Below the pieces are notes generated by a model that saw nothing but the letters and a program-made list of their open reading frames with translations, ran no database searches and was not told the origin of the DNA. 32,019 bases of DNA, from the NCBI RefSeq assembly GCF_009907385.1, contig NZ_JAAATR010000106.1, positions 1-32,019 on the forward strand. The letters are read 5' to 3'. Origin of the DNA: Atlantibacter hermannii (lineage in GTDB: Bacteria > Pseudomonadota > Gammaproteobacteria > Enterobacterales > Enterobacteriaceae). This document shows positions 17,793 to 26,911 of the stretch, piece by piece. A program made the translations under genes and the position numbers. The first letter of the stretch is position 1. Each line of letters opens with the position of its first letter.

Positions 17793-18242
17793 TCAGAGAC
17801 CGGGGGTGGAAGTAGGCGAAACGGCTGCGTCGGCTTCGGCAGGCGTGATTTCCTCCGGTGGCAGAGTCGGAACGGTATGGGTTTTATACTGTTTTTCAGC
17901 AAGCTGGCGGCTTATCATAAGCGTCGCGGCTTCGTCGGTTTTGAGTTGCTGATAACACGCTTCAATCTGCGCTTCCAGCGCGTTTTTTAGCGTGGGATTT
18001 TTTTTCATGATGGCGCACAGCACGGCACCGTAGATCTCTTCTTTGACCTTCAGCGCGTAAATTTCCCGGCGGTTTTGCCATTTTAACTGCACCAGCGCGG
18101 CAGGGATGGCGACTTCCTGCGTGTAGTACGCAATATCATCATTACGAATATCAATCAGCGCCTGTCTGTTCTGACTTAATATAAATTTTTGTTCTTCTTG
18201 CTTATCCAAAGTAAAATATTTTTCGGTTTCCTGTTTTTCCAT
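17793..18242 (-). CDS. Hypothetical protein, second gene of an orphan pair
   Basis: I do not recognise this 149-residue protein. It has no signal peptide and no membrane segment. Residues 1-120 are charged and look helical (the block MEKQETEKYFTLDKQEEQK, then repeated glutamine- and lysine-rich helices). The last 30 residues are proline-, threonine- and alanine-rich (PTLPPEEITPAEADAA), a probable disordered tail. It starts three bases after the stop of the gene at 18246-18650, with GGGGA about ten bases before the ATG, so the two are one transcript and probably one function. Base composition is richer in A+T than the flanking genes, suggesting acquisition. It could be a chaperone, adaptor or secreted-effector partner, but nothing in the sequence decides this. 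Confidence 0.7.
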   Translation of the reverse strand: MEKQETEKYFTLDKQEEQKFILSQNRQALIDIRNDDIAYYTQEVAIPAALVQLKWQNRREIYALKVKEEIYGAVLCAIMKKNPTLKNALEAQIEACYQQLKTDEAATLMISRQLAEKQYKTHTVPTLPPEEITPAEADAAVSPTSTPGL

Positions 18243-18245
18243 TGT

Positions 18246-18650
18246 TTATTTATCCCCTAATTGATAAAAAACAGGCTCCGTTGACTCACGGGTAATAAGA
18301 TTAAGCCAAATTTTGTTACCCTGATCGTTGATCAACGTTGTTTGCTCATGAATTAATTGGCTGATCTCTTCCGGACTTATTTTTTGTTGTTCGAGAAGAG
18401 AATTAAGCACGTGCGCAAAGCTATCAATTTTAGCCGCGCAGAACAGGCGCTCTTTAATGTGGCGGTCGCGCTCCTCAAGTAAAGCGTGACTCCGTTGCCC
18501 CGCCAATGAAGTCCGGCTTAAAATATCTTTCTCGTGCTCTCTGATATCGGGTATTCCTTGAGTGAAATTTTCATCTGCGCTGTCGGGCTGCGGCGGGGTA
18601 GCAGGCGTAGAAATAACGTAACGCGCCGCCACGAGATAATCGGGCAACAT
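18246..18650 (-). CDS. Hypothetical protein, first gene of an orphan pair
   Basis: I do not recognise this 134-residue protein. It is soluble, with a proline-rich segment at about 15-23 (STPATPPQPDS) and then a helical charged body (LEERDRHIKERLF, LEQQKISPEEISQLIHEQ). Single cysteine at about 71. The ATG at 18650 has AAGGA nine bases upstream, and a possible -10 (GTATAA) lies just before that on the minus strand. The next gene follows after three bases. The divergent membrane-anchored gene at 18754 lies about 100 bases away, sharing the control region. The locus is absent from the corresponding place in E. coli. Confidence 0.7.
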   Translation of the reverse strand: MLPDYLVAARYVISTPATPPQPDSADENFTQGIPDIREHEKDILSRTSLAGQRSHALLEERDRHIKERLFCAAKIDSFAHVLNSLLEQQKISPEEISQLIHEQTTLINDQGNKIWLNLITRESTEPVFYQLGDK

Positions 18651-18704
18651 GATATAATTTCCTTATACTACAGTGTGTTACGGTTATGGCTTTGATGGGT
18701 TGCG

Positions 18705-18733
18705 TTGACGATACCATGTGCTAATTTTAAAAT
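18705..18733 (+). promoter_or_regulatory. Sigma-70-type promoter of the gene at 18754
   Basis: TTGACG (18705-18710) and TAAAAT (18728-18733) are separated by 17 bases. The predicted transcript starts near 18740, leaving about 14 bases of leader before the ATG at 18754. This excludes the in-frame GTG at 18718, which would lie inside the promoter. Confidence 0.6.
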
Positions 18734-18753
18734 CAAAAAAATGGGTTCGGTGC

Positions 18754-19838
<1,085 letters not shown>

Positions 19839-19841
19839 TCG

Positions 19842-19869
19842 TTCGCCACGGGCATCCCGTGGCGAATTT
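19842..19869 (+). terminator. Terminator of yqhA
   Basis: TTCGCCACGGG and CCCGTGGCGAA form a perfect 11-bp stem with a CAT loop, followed by TTTCTGTG. It lies three bases after the yqhA stop. Confidence 0.75.
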
Positions 19870-19935
19870 CTGTGCAAATCCGCCGTGTTGTGCTTCGCTT
19901 AAATAACTTTCGTCAGCGATACGCCGGAGCCTGCT

Positions 19936-20823
19936 ATGACGCGCCTCACCGCCAAAGACTTTCCACAGCAACTGCTCGACTACTACGACTATTACGCCCA
20001 CGGCAAAATCACCAAACGCGAATTCCTCGAGCTGGCGACTAAATACGCCGTGGGCGGATTAACCGCGCTGGCGCTTTTCGACCTGTTAAAACCTGACTAT
20101 GCCCTGGCGGAACAGGTGCTGTTTACCGACCCGGAGATCCTGCCGGAGTACATCACCTATCCATCGCCAAACGGCCATGGCGAGGTGCGCGGCTATCTGG
20201 TGAAACCCGCAAAAGCAGCCGGTAAAGTGCCTGCCGTGGTGGTGGTGCACGAAAATCGTGGCTTAAATCCCTATATCGAAGACGTGGCGCGGCGGGTAGC
20301 CAAAGCCGGGTATATTGCGCTGGCCCCGGACGGACTGAGCTCCGTTGGCGGCTATCCGGGCAATGATGATGAAGGGCGCAAACTCCAGCAGGATGTGGAT
20401 CCCACAAAACTGATGAATGATTTTTTCGCCGCCATTGAGTTTTTAATGCAACACAAAGACGCGACCGGCAAAGTGGGCATGACGGGCTTTTGCTATGGCG
20501 GTGGGGTATCGAATGCCGCGGCGGTGGCGTATCCGGAACTGGCGGCGGCGGTGCCGTTTTATGGCCGCCAACCGCCTGCGCAGGATGCGGAAAAAGTGAA
20601 AGCGCCGCTGCTGCTGCACTTCGCCGAACTGGATACCCGCATTAACGAGGGCTGGCCCGCCTGGGAAGCTGCGCTAAAAAAAGCCGGGAAAACCTACGAA
20701 GCGCATATCTACCCCGGCGTGAACCACGGCTTTCACAATGATTCCACGCCGCGTTACGACAAGGCGGCTGCTGAGCTGGCCTGGCAGCGAACGCTGGCAT
20801 GGTTTGAAAAATATCTGCATTGA
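19936..20823 (+). CDS. yghX: Dienelactone hydrolase family protein YghX
   Basis: This encodes 295 residues of alpha/beta-hydrolase fold, matching E. coli YghX, which is interrupted in K-12 but intact here. The catalytic triad is C186 in GFCYGGG, D233 in ELDTRINEG and H264 in GVNHGFHND, all present. Dienelactone hydrolases open cyclic enol-lactones; the true substrate is unknown. Residues 26-56 (TKREFL, then hydrophobic [11 protein letters not shown] and ending YALA) resemble a weak Tat-type signal with a Lys-Arg pair, so the protein might be exported. The start at 19936 follows GGAGCCTGCT. It stands alone between the yqhA terminator and a long A+T-rich gap. Confidence 0.92.
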   Translation: MTRLTAKDFPQQLLDYYDYYAHGKITKREFLELATKYAVGGLTALALFDLLKPDYALAEQVLFTDPEILPEYITYPSPNGHGEVRGYLVKPAKAAGKVPAVVVVHENRGLNPYIEDVARRVAKAGYIALAPDGLSSVGGYPGNDDEGRKLQQDVDPTKLMNDFFAAIEFLMQHKDATGKVGMTGFCYGGGVSNAAAVAYPELAAAVPFYGRQPPAQDAEKVKAPLLLHFAELDTRINEGWPAWEAALKKAGKTYEAHIYPGVNHGFHNDSTPRYDKAAAELAWQRTLAWFEKYLH

Positions 20824-21305
20824 TTCGCACCGGGCACCCGGACGCCGTCATTTGGATGCCAAACCGCCGTGCTCATCACAATTTTCCGTCGGGGAATTTG
20901 CGCCTGGTATAAAGGATAATTACGCTGCCTTATCAAACAGACTTTTATGACATTCATCTGCAAGCCGCGAGAAAGGCTATTTTAAAACAAGGTGAAAATA
21001 TATTCGTTAATTAGCGAAAGAGTAATTACAACATACTTAATTGTTTAATTTTCAGGACCTGGTTTTTACTGACAGAGAATTAGTTGAATTTCCTCTGTTT
21101 CTTTGAGCAGACGGATGCCGTTGATCTCAATATTTTTTTTACGTTGCCGTTAATCATAAAAAAAGGCGCGGGCAATAATAAAACCGTCAACGATAACAAT
21201 ATATTTTATATCCACACGCGGAACGCCGGTGCGTCCGTTTTACTCATCATTACGATGCACTCTCACTGCATCTACGCCTTAATGTTGTCAGATAAGGACA
21301 AGGAA
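20824..21305. other. A+T-rich 482-base gap before the autotransporter gene
   Basis: No gene is supported here. The first 30 bases hold a small GC hairpin (CCGGG-CAC-CCGG). From about 20980 the DNA is strongly A+T-rich with several TTAATT repeats and a near-palindrome TTCGTTAATTAGCGAA (21003-21018). This is the kind of sequence bound by H-NS. Promoter-like hexamers occur but none with convincing spacing. The downstream frame is open from 21084, but its first 74 codons look non-coding and the ribosome binding site AAGGACAAGG precedes 21306. Confidence 0.5.
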
Positions 21306-24300
21306 ATGAAGAAAGTCGCACTTGCTGCTGCCATATCGCTGGCGCTCGCCAGTCTGCATGCTTACGCGTTAGAAAGCCATTTAGTTTATAACCCTCAGGG
21401 TGTCGCCGTTTTTGACGCGCGTTTTTTTGATACCACCGACGGACCGTTTATGCCGGGCGACGATGATGACGCGGATGAAGACGGCAATGTTGCTCCAATG
21501 GTCTCCACCTGGAATATGAACTCGCTTCAAAAAGCGAAAGTTCTTAATGCGCTGGATTACTGGGCGGCCGTCATTACGCCGCCGCCAGGACAAACGCCTG
21601 CCATCGTCAATGTGGGAACGTTTGATATTGATAATGCGGCAGGAACGAGCGAAATGGCCTCGGAGGCAGCATTTAGCCTGACGAAACTTCAGGCTTTATT
21701 AACCGGCCAGCCTACCGGCGAACTGGTCTATGGCTCCCATGCCCAGTTCGTTATGGGAAAAATGGCTTTTGATAATCTGCCGTATGTGCCTTCCCAGTTG
21801 CCCCGTTCATCTGATGCAGATCTGACCGGCATCGCATTACATGAACTGGCCCATGGTCTCGGTATTGATAACAAGACGGGCGATGCAAGCGATGATCAAG
21901 ATGCTTACCAGCCTTATTTCCTTGATTCATTTGGAACCTGGTCGGAACATCTGCGTGACGACAACGGAAACCCGGCTCGGCAGGGACAATTAATACTGTG
22001 TACAGGATGTGATAACGAATACACATCTGATGCCTTTGATGTGCGTCTCGACCAGGGTTACTTCACCGGCGACCACGTGAACGAGGTGCTGGCTGGCGCG
22101 ATGCGCGGCCTGCCGGTCAAAATTCTGGATGTCGATGGTTATGTCGACCCGGACTACATGAGCCACTCAGAGCTCAGAAACAGCCTGATGAGCCACCAGA
22201 ACTACCGCAACTACACCACCTTTATGGAAGCGGAACTGGCGATGCTCCAGGACATGGGATACCAGATCGATCGCCGTAATTTCTTCGGCTTCTCGGTCTA
22301 TGGCGACGGGCAGACGCTGGTGAACCAGAACGGTTACTCGCTGCGTAATGCCGACGGCACGGGCTACATTGCAGGCGCTTATAACACCGCGCCGTTAGGG
22401 CTGGGCCTGCATATCTACGGCAGCAATAACCAGGTGTCCCAGGCGGCAGACCTGCTGACGGCGGGCGCAGGCGGCGCGGGGGTACGCGTGGATGGTGAAG
22501 GCAACACCCTGACGGTATTGCCGGGCACCCGGATTTATGCCGATGGTCTGAACGGCCAGGGCGTAATGTTTACCTACGGGAAAGACCATAATTTTATCCA
22601 GCGTGGCGATATTCAGGCGCTGGGTGAAAATGGCGTCGCCGCCCGGTTTGACTTCGGCAATAACCTGCTGGGTAATATTTCCGAATACCGGGGCTCTTAT
22701 ATCCGCACTATCCAGATAAATTATGATGATGGTACTTCTGAGATCGTTGATGACCCCCTGTCGGAACTCGAAGGCGCGCTGGTAGACAATGTCGATATCA
22801 CCGGTCGCCTCGCCGGTAATCTGGCGGCGATTTATATCTCCTCAAATGCGCTGGTCAACAATATCAACGTCATGAGCGGCGCGCAGCTCCAGGGCGATAT
22901 CCTCTCGGAATACGACCAGCAGGATGACGACGGTGATCAGCGTCTGACGCAACTCACCTTCGGCCTGCTGGCTGACGACCAGGGCCGCGCCACCGACCAG
23001 GCCGATGACGATTTCCAGATGCGTTACGATGATGACATTTCCGGCATCAACAACCTGGCGTTAAACGCGGCGGGTGGGATCACATCGCTCAACGGCAACT
23101 ACAGCGTCTACAGCGTGGACGTGTTCGAAGACGCGACTCTGGCCGGTAACGGTCAGTACACCCTGAATGCTGACGGCGTGTTTAATAACGACGGCATCGT
23201 CTCGCCGGGCAACTCCATTGGGCAAATCGTTATCAACGGTGATTTCCAGCAGGGGCCGACCGGGCAACTGTTGATGGAAGTGGACGGCGCAGGCAATCAC
23301 GATACCTTAATTGTTAACGGCAATGCCGCGCTGGATGGGCAACTGACCCTGGCGCCGCAGCCGGACTGGTATGCCGCCGACTGGCAGCTCAGCTCGACGC
23401 AACTGCTGCAATCCGTTACCTACAGCGGAGACTTCAGCGAGGTAAACAGCCTGCTGTTCTCGCCAACCCTGGCGCTGGAAGCTACACCGCAGGGCGAGGG
23501 CGTTTATCAGTTGGCGATCCGCCGTGCAGACAACGCCTATAGCCAGTACGGGCAGGATGATAACGCTCGCCGCGTCGGGGAAGCGCTGGGGCAAATCGTC
23601 CCCCGTGCCGGCAGCGATATGCAGCCAATGTTTACGGCGCTCGACTTCTCATCAGAAGACGGCAGCGATATCGCCCGGGCGCTGAGCCAGCTTTCCCCGG
23701 CGGGATACAGCGCCATGTTTGCCAGCTCGCTGAAGCGCGAGCAGCAGATTGCCGATCTGATCGGCGCGCGTCAGTTTGCTACGGCTCCGTCGCAACTCGC
23801 GGAAGATGAATGGCGCAGCTTCGCCGTGCCGTTCGGCGGCGGCACGTGGCAGAACCGGCAGGATAACCATATCGGCTATGACGCCACCAGCTACGGCATT
23901 CTGTTTGGCGCAGAGAAGCAGAGCGCGGCGGCACCCAACTGGATCGTGGGTTTCCATGGTGCAGTGAGCGGCCAGACGGTAAAAGTGAAAGCGCCTGAAA
24001 ACGGCACCGGTAAAACCACGGCGTTCGATGTGGGGATGCAGGCGCGCTATGCCGTCGATCCGCAGGCGGGCGTCTGGCTGTTTGGTAATGGCCGCGTCGG
24101 CGTAGAAGACGGGAAAATGGATCGCAGCGTGAGCTTCCTCGATTACTCGTCGCGTAACCACGCCGACTGGACCGGCTATAGCGGTTCGCTGGCGGCAGGC
24201 GGCGGCTACAACTGGGCGCTGAGCGACACGCTGTCAGCCGGGCCGCTGGCGGCGCTGAACTACACCGTCTTGTCCCGTGAAGATTTGACCGAAAGCGGCA

Positions 24301-24665
24301 GCGAAGGCACCCGGATCCATCTGGATTCAAAAACCTTCCATTCGCTGCAGTCGCGTATCGGGGTAGGGGCGAACTGGGATAAACCCCTGGCGGCGGGAAG
24401 CGCGGTGAAAGCCAACCTGCAACTTACCTGGGATCATGAACTGCTGGATACCGATCTGGTGCAGGATGCCAGCTTCGCAGGCTATCGGGGCGTTGGCTTC
24501 ACCACTAAAAATCAGGTGGTCGGGCGTGATGGCATGGGCGTTCAGGCGGGTATGAGCTATGCAATCAATAAAGACGTCGAGATCGGGGCCAGCGTGAACA
24601 GCGATCTGTTCCGCACCGGATATGACGCGGTAGCCGGAAACCTGTCGGCGACCTGGCGCTTCTGA
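21306..24665 (+). CDS. Autotransporter with zinc-metalloprotease-like passenger
   Basis: This encodes 1119 residues from the ATG at 21306, chosen for AAGGACAAGG and a clean signal peptide (MKKVALAAAISLALASLHAYA, cleavage after about 21, split here). A very acidic patch follows at 51-59. Residues 60-325 look like a zinc protease: HELAH at 179-183 (H179, E180, H183), MSHSE with H287 as a possible third metal ligand, and LMSH at 294-297 as a Met-turn, then LQDMGY. This order recalls leishmanolysin-type metzincins. Residues 330-830 are probably a beta-helix, with the autotransporter repeat SPGNSIGQIVINGDF at 633-647. Residues 834-1119 are a beta-barrel translocator ending in SATWRF. It is therefore a type Va-secreted surface or released protein. 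I do not recognise a named relative; protease activity is inferred. Confidence 0.85.
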   Translation: MKKVALAAAISLALASLHAYALESHLVYNPQGVAVFDARFFDTTDGPFMPGDDDDADEDGNVAPMVSTWNMNSLQKAKVLNALDYWAAVITPPPGQTPAIVNVGTFDIDNAAGTSEMASEAAFSLTKLQALLTGQPTGELVYGSHAQFVMGKMAFDNLPYVPSQLPRSSDADLTGIALHELAHGLGIDNKTGDASDDQDAYQPYFLDSFGTWSEHLRDDNGNPARQGQLILCTGCDNEYTSDAFDVRLDQGYFTGDHVNEVLAGAMRGLPVKILDVDGYVDPDYMSHSELRNSLMSHQNYRNYTTFMEAELAMLQDMGYQIDRRNFFGFSVYGDGQTLVNQNGYSLRNADGTGYIAGAYNTAPLGLGLHIYGSNNQVSQAADLLTAGAGGAGVRVDGEGNTLTVLPGTRIYADGLNGQGVMFTYGKDHNFIQRGDIQALGENGVAARFDFGNNLLGNISEYRGSYIRTIQINYDDGTSEIVDDPLSELEGALVDNVDITGRLAGNLAAIYISSNALVNNINVMSGAQLQGDILSEYDQQDDDGDQRLTQLTFGLLADDQGRATDQADDDFQMRYDDDISGINNLALNAAGGITSLNGNYSVYSVDVFEDATLAGNGQYTLNADGVFNNDGIVSPGNSIGQIVINGDFQQGPTGQLLMEVDGAGNHDTLIVNGNAALDGQLTLAPQPDWYAADWQLSSTQLLQSVTYSGDFSEVNSLLFSPTLALEATPQGEGVYQLAIRRADNAYSQYGQDDNARRVGEALGQIVPRAGSDMQPMFTALDFSSEDGSDIARALSQLSPAGYSAMFASSLKREQQIADLIGARQFATAPSQLAEDEWRSFAVPFGGGTWQNRQDNHIGYDATSYGILFGAEKQSAAAPNWIVGFHGAVSGQTVKVKAPENGTGKTTAFDVGMQARYAVDPQAGVWLFGNGRVGVEDGKMDRSVSFLDYSSRNHADWTGYSGSLAAGGGYNWALSDTLSAGPLAALNYTVLSREDLTESGSEGTRIHLDSKTFHSLQSRIGVGANWDKPLAAGSAVKANLQLTWDHELLDTDLVQDASFAGYRGVGFTTKNQVVGRDGMGVQAGMSYAINKDVEIGASVNSDLFRTGYDAVAGNLSATWRF

Positions 24666-24684
24666 TTGCCTGCGCCGTGAGTTA

Positions 24685-24707
24685 AGCGCCTGCCGGAGGC
24701 AGGCGCT
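24685..24707. terminator. Terminator between the autotransporter gene and yghU
   Basis: AGCGCCTGCC and GGCAGGCGCT form a perfect 10-bp stem with a GGA loop between two convergent stop codons. The flanking T-tract (ATTTCGTT) is weak, so efficiency is uncertain. Confidence 0.65.
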
Positions 24708-24713
24708 ATTTCG

Positions 24714-25565
24714 TTACTTGCCTTCCAGCGCGTCAAAATCCGCCGCGTCATGGCGTTCATGCAGCTGTTCAGAGGCATCGCCCCAGGTGCGGTTGACCTT
24801 GCGGCCGCGCTGTACCGCCGGGCGGGCATTCACATCCTGCACCCAGCGCTGGAAGTTTTTATACGACGCCACATCCAGGAACTCCGCCGCGTCGTACATT
24901 CCGCCCAGGCCCAGCGCACCGTACCACGGCCAGATGGCGATATCGGCGATGGTGTATTCATCACCCGCGATATAACGATGGTCAGCCAACTGGCGATCCA
25001 GCACATCAAGCTGGCGTTTGGTTTCCATGGCGAAACGGTTGATGGCGTATTCGATTTTCTCCGGGGCGTAGTGATAAAAGTGCCCGAAGCCGCCGCCGAG
25101 ATACGGCGCAGAGCCTTGCAGCCAGAACAGCCAGTTCAGGGTTTCGGTGCGCCCGGCGTGGTCTTTCGGCAGAAAATGGCCGAATTTCTCCGCCAGATAC
25201 AGCAGGATCGCGCCGGACTCAAACACCCGCACCGGCGGATTAACGCTGTGGTCCATCAGCGCAGGGATTTTCGAGTTCGGATTGACGTCCACAAAGCCGC
25301 TGGAGAACTGGTCGCCTTCGCCGATGCGGATCAGATGAGCGTCATACTCTGCACCGCTTTCGCCCAGCGCTAACAGCTCTTCCAGCAGGATAGTGACCTT
25401 CTGGCCGTTGGGCGTGCCCAGCGAGTAGAGCTGGAGCGGATGTTTACCCACCGGGAGGGTGCGTTCGTGAGTCGGGCCAGCAACAGGGCGATTGATGCTG
25501 CCCCAGGTACCGCCTTGTTTTTGCCAGGTCCAGACTTTTGGGGGTTGCCAGGATTGCTCGGACAT
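24714..25565 (-). CDS. yghU: Glutathione transferase-like disulfide-bond oxidoreductase YghU
   Basis: This encodes 283 residues (288 in E. coli). YghU is a nu-class glutathione S-transferase homologue that binds two glutathiones and reduces organic hydroperoxides and disulfides. The thioredoxin-like N-terminal domain contains LYSLGTPNGQKVTILLEEL (split, about 46-64) with the conserved T-P-N-G-Q-K active-site loop, NPNSKIPAL and FESGAILLYLAE. The helical C-terminal domain contains DEYTIADIAIWPW. The frame extends 45 codons upstream, but GGAG six bases before 25565 and the family N-terminus MSEQSWQPPKVWTW fix the start. It is divergent from the serine hydrolase gene across 140 bases. Confidence 0.95.
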   Translation of the reverse strand: MSEQSWQPPKVWTWQKQGGTWGSINRPVAGPTHERTLPVGKHPLQLYSLGTPNGQKVTILLEELLALGESGAEYDAHLIRIGEGDQFSSGFVDVNPNSKIPALMDHSVNPPVRVFESGAILLYLAEKFGHFLPKDHAGRTETLNWLFWLQGSAPYLGGGFGHFYHYAPEKIEYAINRFAMETKRQLDVLDRQLADHRYIAGDEYTIADIAIWPWYGALGLGGMYDAAEFLDVASYKNFQRWVQDVNARPAVQRGRKVNRTWGDASEQLHERHDAADFDALEGK

Positions 25566-25705
25566 CGTTTTCTCCGCCTTTACACTGAAATGTTTAGCGA
25601 AGATAGCCGAGCTGGCGGGCAATGTGTAGCAAGCTGTGCGATTAAACGCCGGGAGTGTGATACATTTTCCGCGCTTATAAATGACCACAACACATAACAA
25701 CGGGT

Positions 25706-26911
25706 ATGCAGAACATTACTAAACGATTTCGCTGGCTTCTGCTCGTTATCCCGTTACTCAGCGGCTGCGGTACGCTCTCGCAAATGTCTTCCCCGGCAGG
25801 CACTCAGGAACTGCTTACCCACGAATCGCTGGATGGCGATGTCGACAGCGTGGTACGCCACTATATGGCGCAAAAGTCGGTTTCCGGCATGACGGTAGCG
25901 GTGATCCATAACCACGGCGAACCGCAGTATTACAGCTGGGGCGTCACCGATGAAAGCCATCGCTACCCGGTCAGGCCGGATACCCTGTTTGCTCTGGGTT
26001 CGCTCAGTAAAGGGGTGACGGCGGAGGTAGTCACCTGCCTGGTGAATGAAGGGCGGCTCAGCTGGGACGACACACTGACGGCCCTGTTGCCGCCGGGTAC
26101 GCCGCTCAGCGCAGATGCGCGCAACATCACCCTGCTGGAGCTGGTGACCCATACCTCCGGGCTGCCGCGCCAGAATATGGATCTGCCGATGCTGAAAAAA
26201 TTCATCGGTTATTTAGGCAGCGGCGAAAACTTTTATGGCGAGCTGGACAGCGATAACGTGCTGGATTATTTAGCCCGCTGGCAGGCGCCGCAAAGTAAAG
26301 CGCCGGAATATTCCAATCTCGGCTATGCGCTGATCGGCTATATCCTGAAATATAAAACCGGCGAAGATATTCAGACCCTGGCGTCGCGCTATATTTTCCG
26401 GCCATTAAATATGGCCAGCACCAGCTTTACGCCGGAACGCTTAAAAGGCTTTCCGCAGCGCGCACTGGGTCACGCCGGAGATCAGCCAAAATTTATGCCG
26501 CGCGGGCAATTAACGCCCGACTGGCGCTTTACTAACAATATGGTGGCGGCGGCGAGTTTATACAGTAACGCCGAAGATCTGATCGCCTATGCCCGCTATC
26601 ACGTATCAAAAACCGACAATAGCGTACTGGATGTGGTATTTGCCGAGGTCAGCAATATCTATTTCCAGCGCCCTGAAGGATCGCAGGAGATCGCCTGGGC
26701 CACCGATTTTATTGGCCGGGAAAAAATTACTTATCAGGTGGGTTATATCGGCGGTTACTCCAGCTTTATCGGCTTTGATAAAGAAAAAGGCAATGCGGTG
26801 GTGGTGCTGCAAAACGCCTTTAACTGGAGCAACTACATCGGCATGACGTTGCTGCTGGATATGGCGAAAAACGATCGCCAGCTCCCCGGCAACCGTTTCG
26901 CGAATAATTAG
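25706..26911 (+). CDS. Class C beta-lactamase-type serine hydrolase, lipoprotein
   Basis: This encodes 401 residues. The N-terminus RFRWLLLVIPLLSGCG is a lipoprotein signal with C21 as the lipidated cysteine, so the enzyme is likely periplasmic and membrane-anchored. Residue 23 onward is not strongly sorted. The serine beta-lactamase/DD-peptidase fold shows the nucleophile motif S99-L-S-K102 and the Y202-S-N204 motif. The third motif is probably in VGYIGGYSS near residue 350, replacing the usual KTG. Members include AmpC, AmpH, YfeW-like carboxypeptidases and esterases, so the role is open: peptidoglycan trimming or ester hydrolysis is likelier than resistance. It ends in a 4-base overlap with the convergent oxidoreductase gene. 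Confidence 0.85.
   Translation: MQNITKRFRWLLLVIPLLSGCGTLSQMSSPAGTQELLTHESLDGDVDSVVRHYMAQKSVSGMTVAVIHNHGEPQYYSWGVTDESHRYPVRPDTLFALGSLSKGVTAEVVTCLVNEGRLSWDDTLTALLPPGTPLSADARNITLLELVTHTSGLPRQNMDLPMLKKFIGYLGSGENFYGELDSDNVLDYLARWQAPQSKAPEYSNLGYALIGYILKYKTGEDIQTLASRYIFRPLNMASTSFTPERLKGFPQRALGHAGDQPKFMPRGQLTPDWRFTNNMVAAASLYSNAEDLIAYARYHVSKTDNSVLDVVFAEVSNIYFQRPEGSQEIAWATDFIGREKITYQVGYIGGYSSFIGFDKEKGNAVVVLQNAFNWSNYIGMTLLLDMAKNDRQLPGNRFANN

Noticed and set aside
18718-18753. GTG start at 18718 for the membrane-anchored small protein
   Set aside because: A TTGACG-N17-TAAAAT promoter spans 18705-18733, so a transcript from it would begin after this GTG; the ATG at 18754 also gives a clean N-terminal membrane helix.
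21084-21305. Longer N-terminus of the autotransporter
   Set aside because: The 74 extra residues are low-complexity A+T-derived sequence, whereas 21306 gives a strong ribosome binding site and a typical signal peptide.
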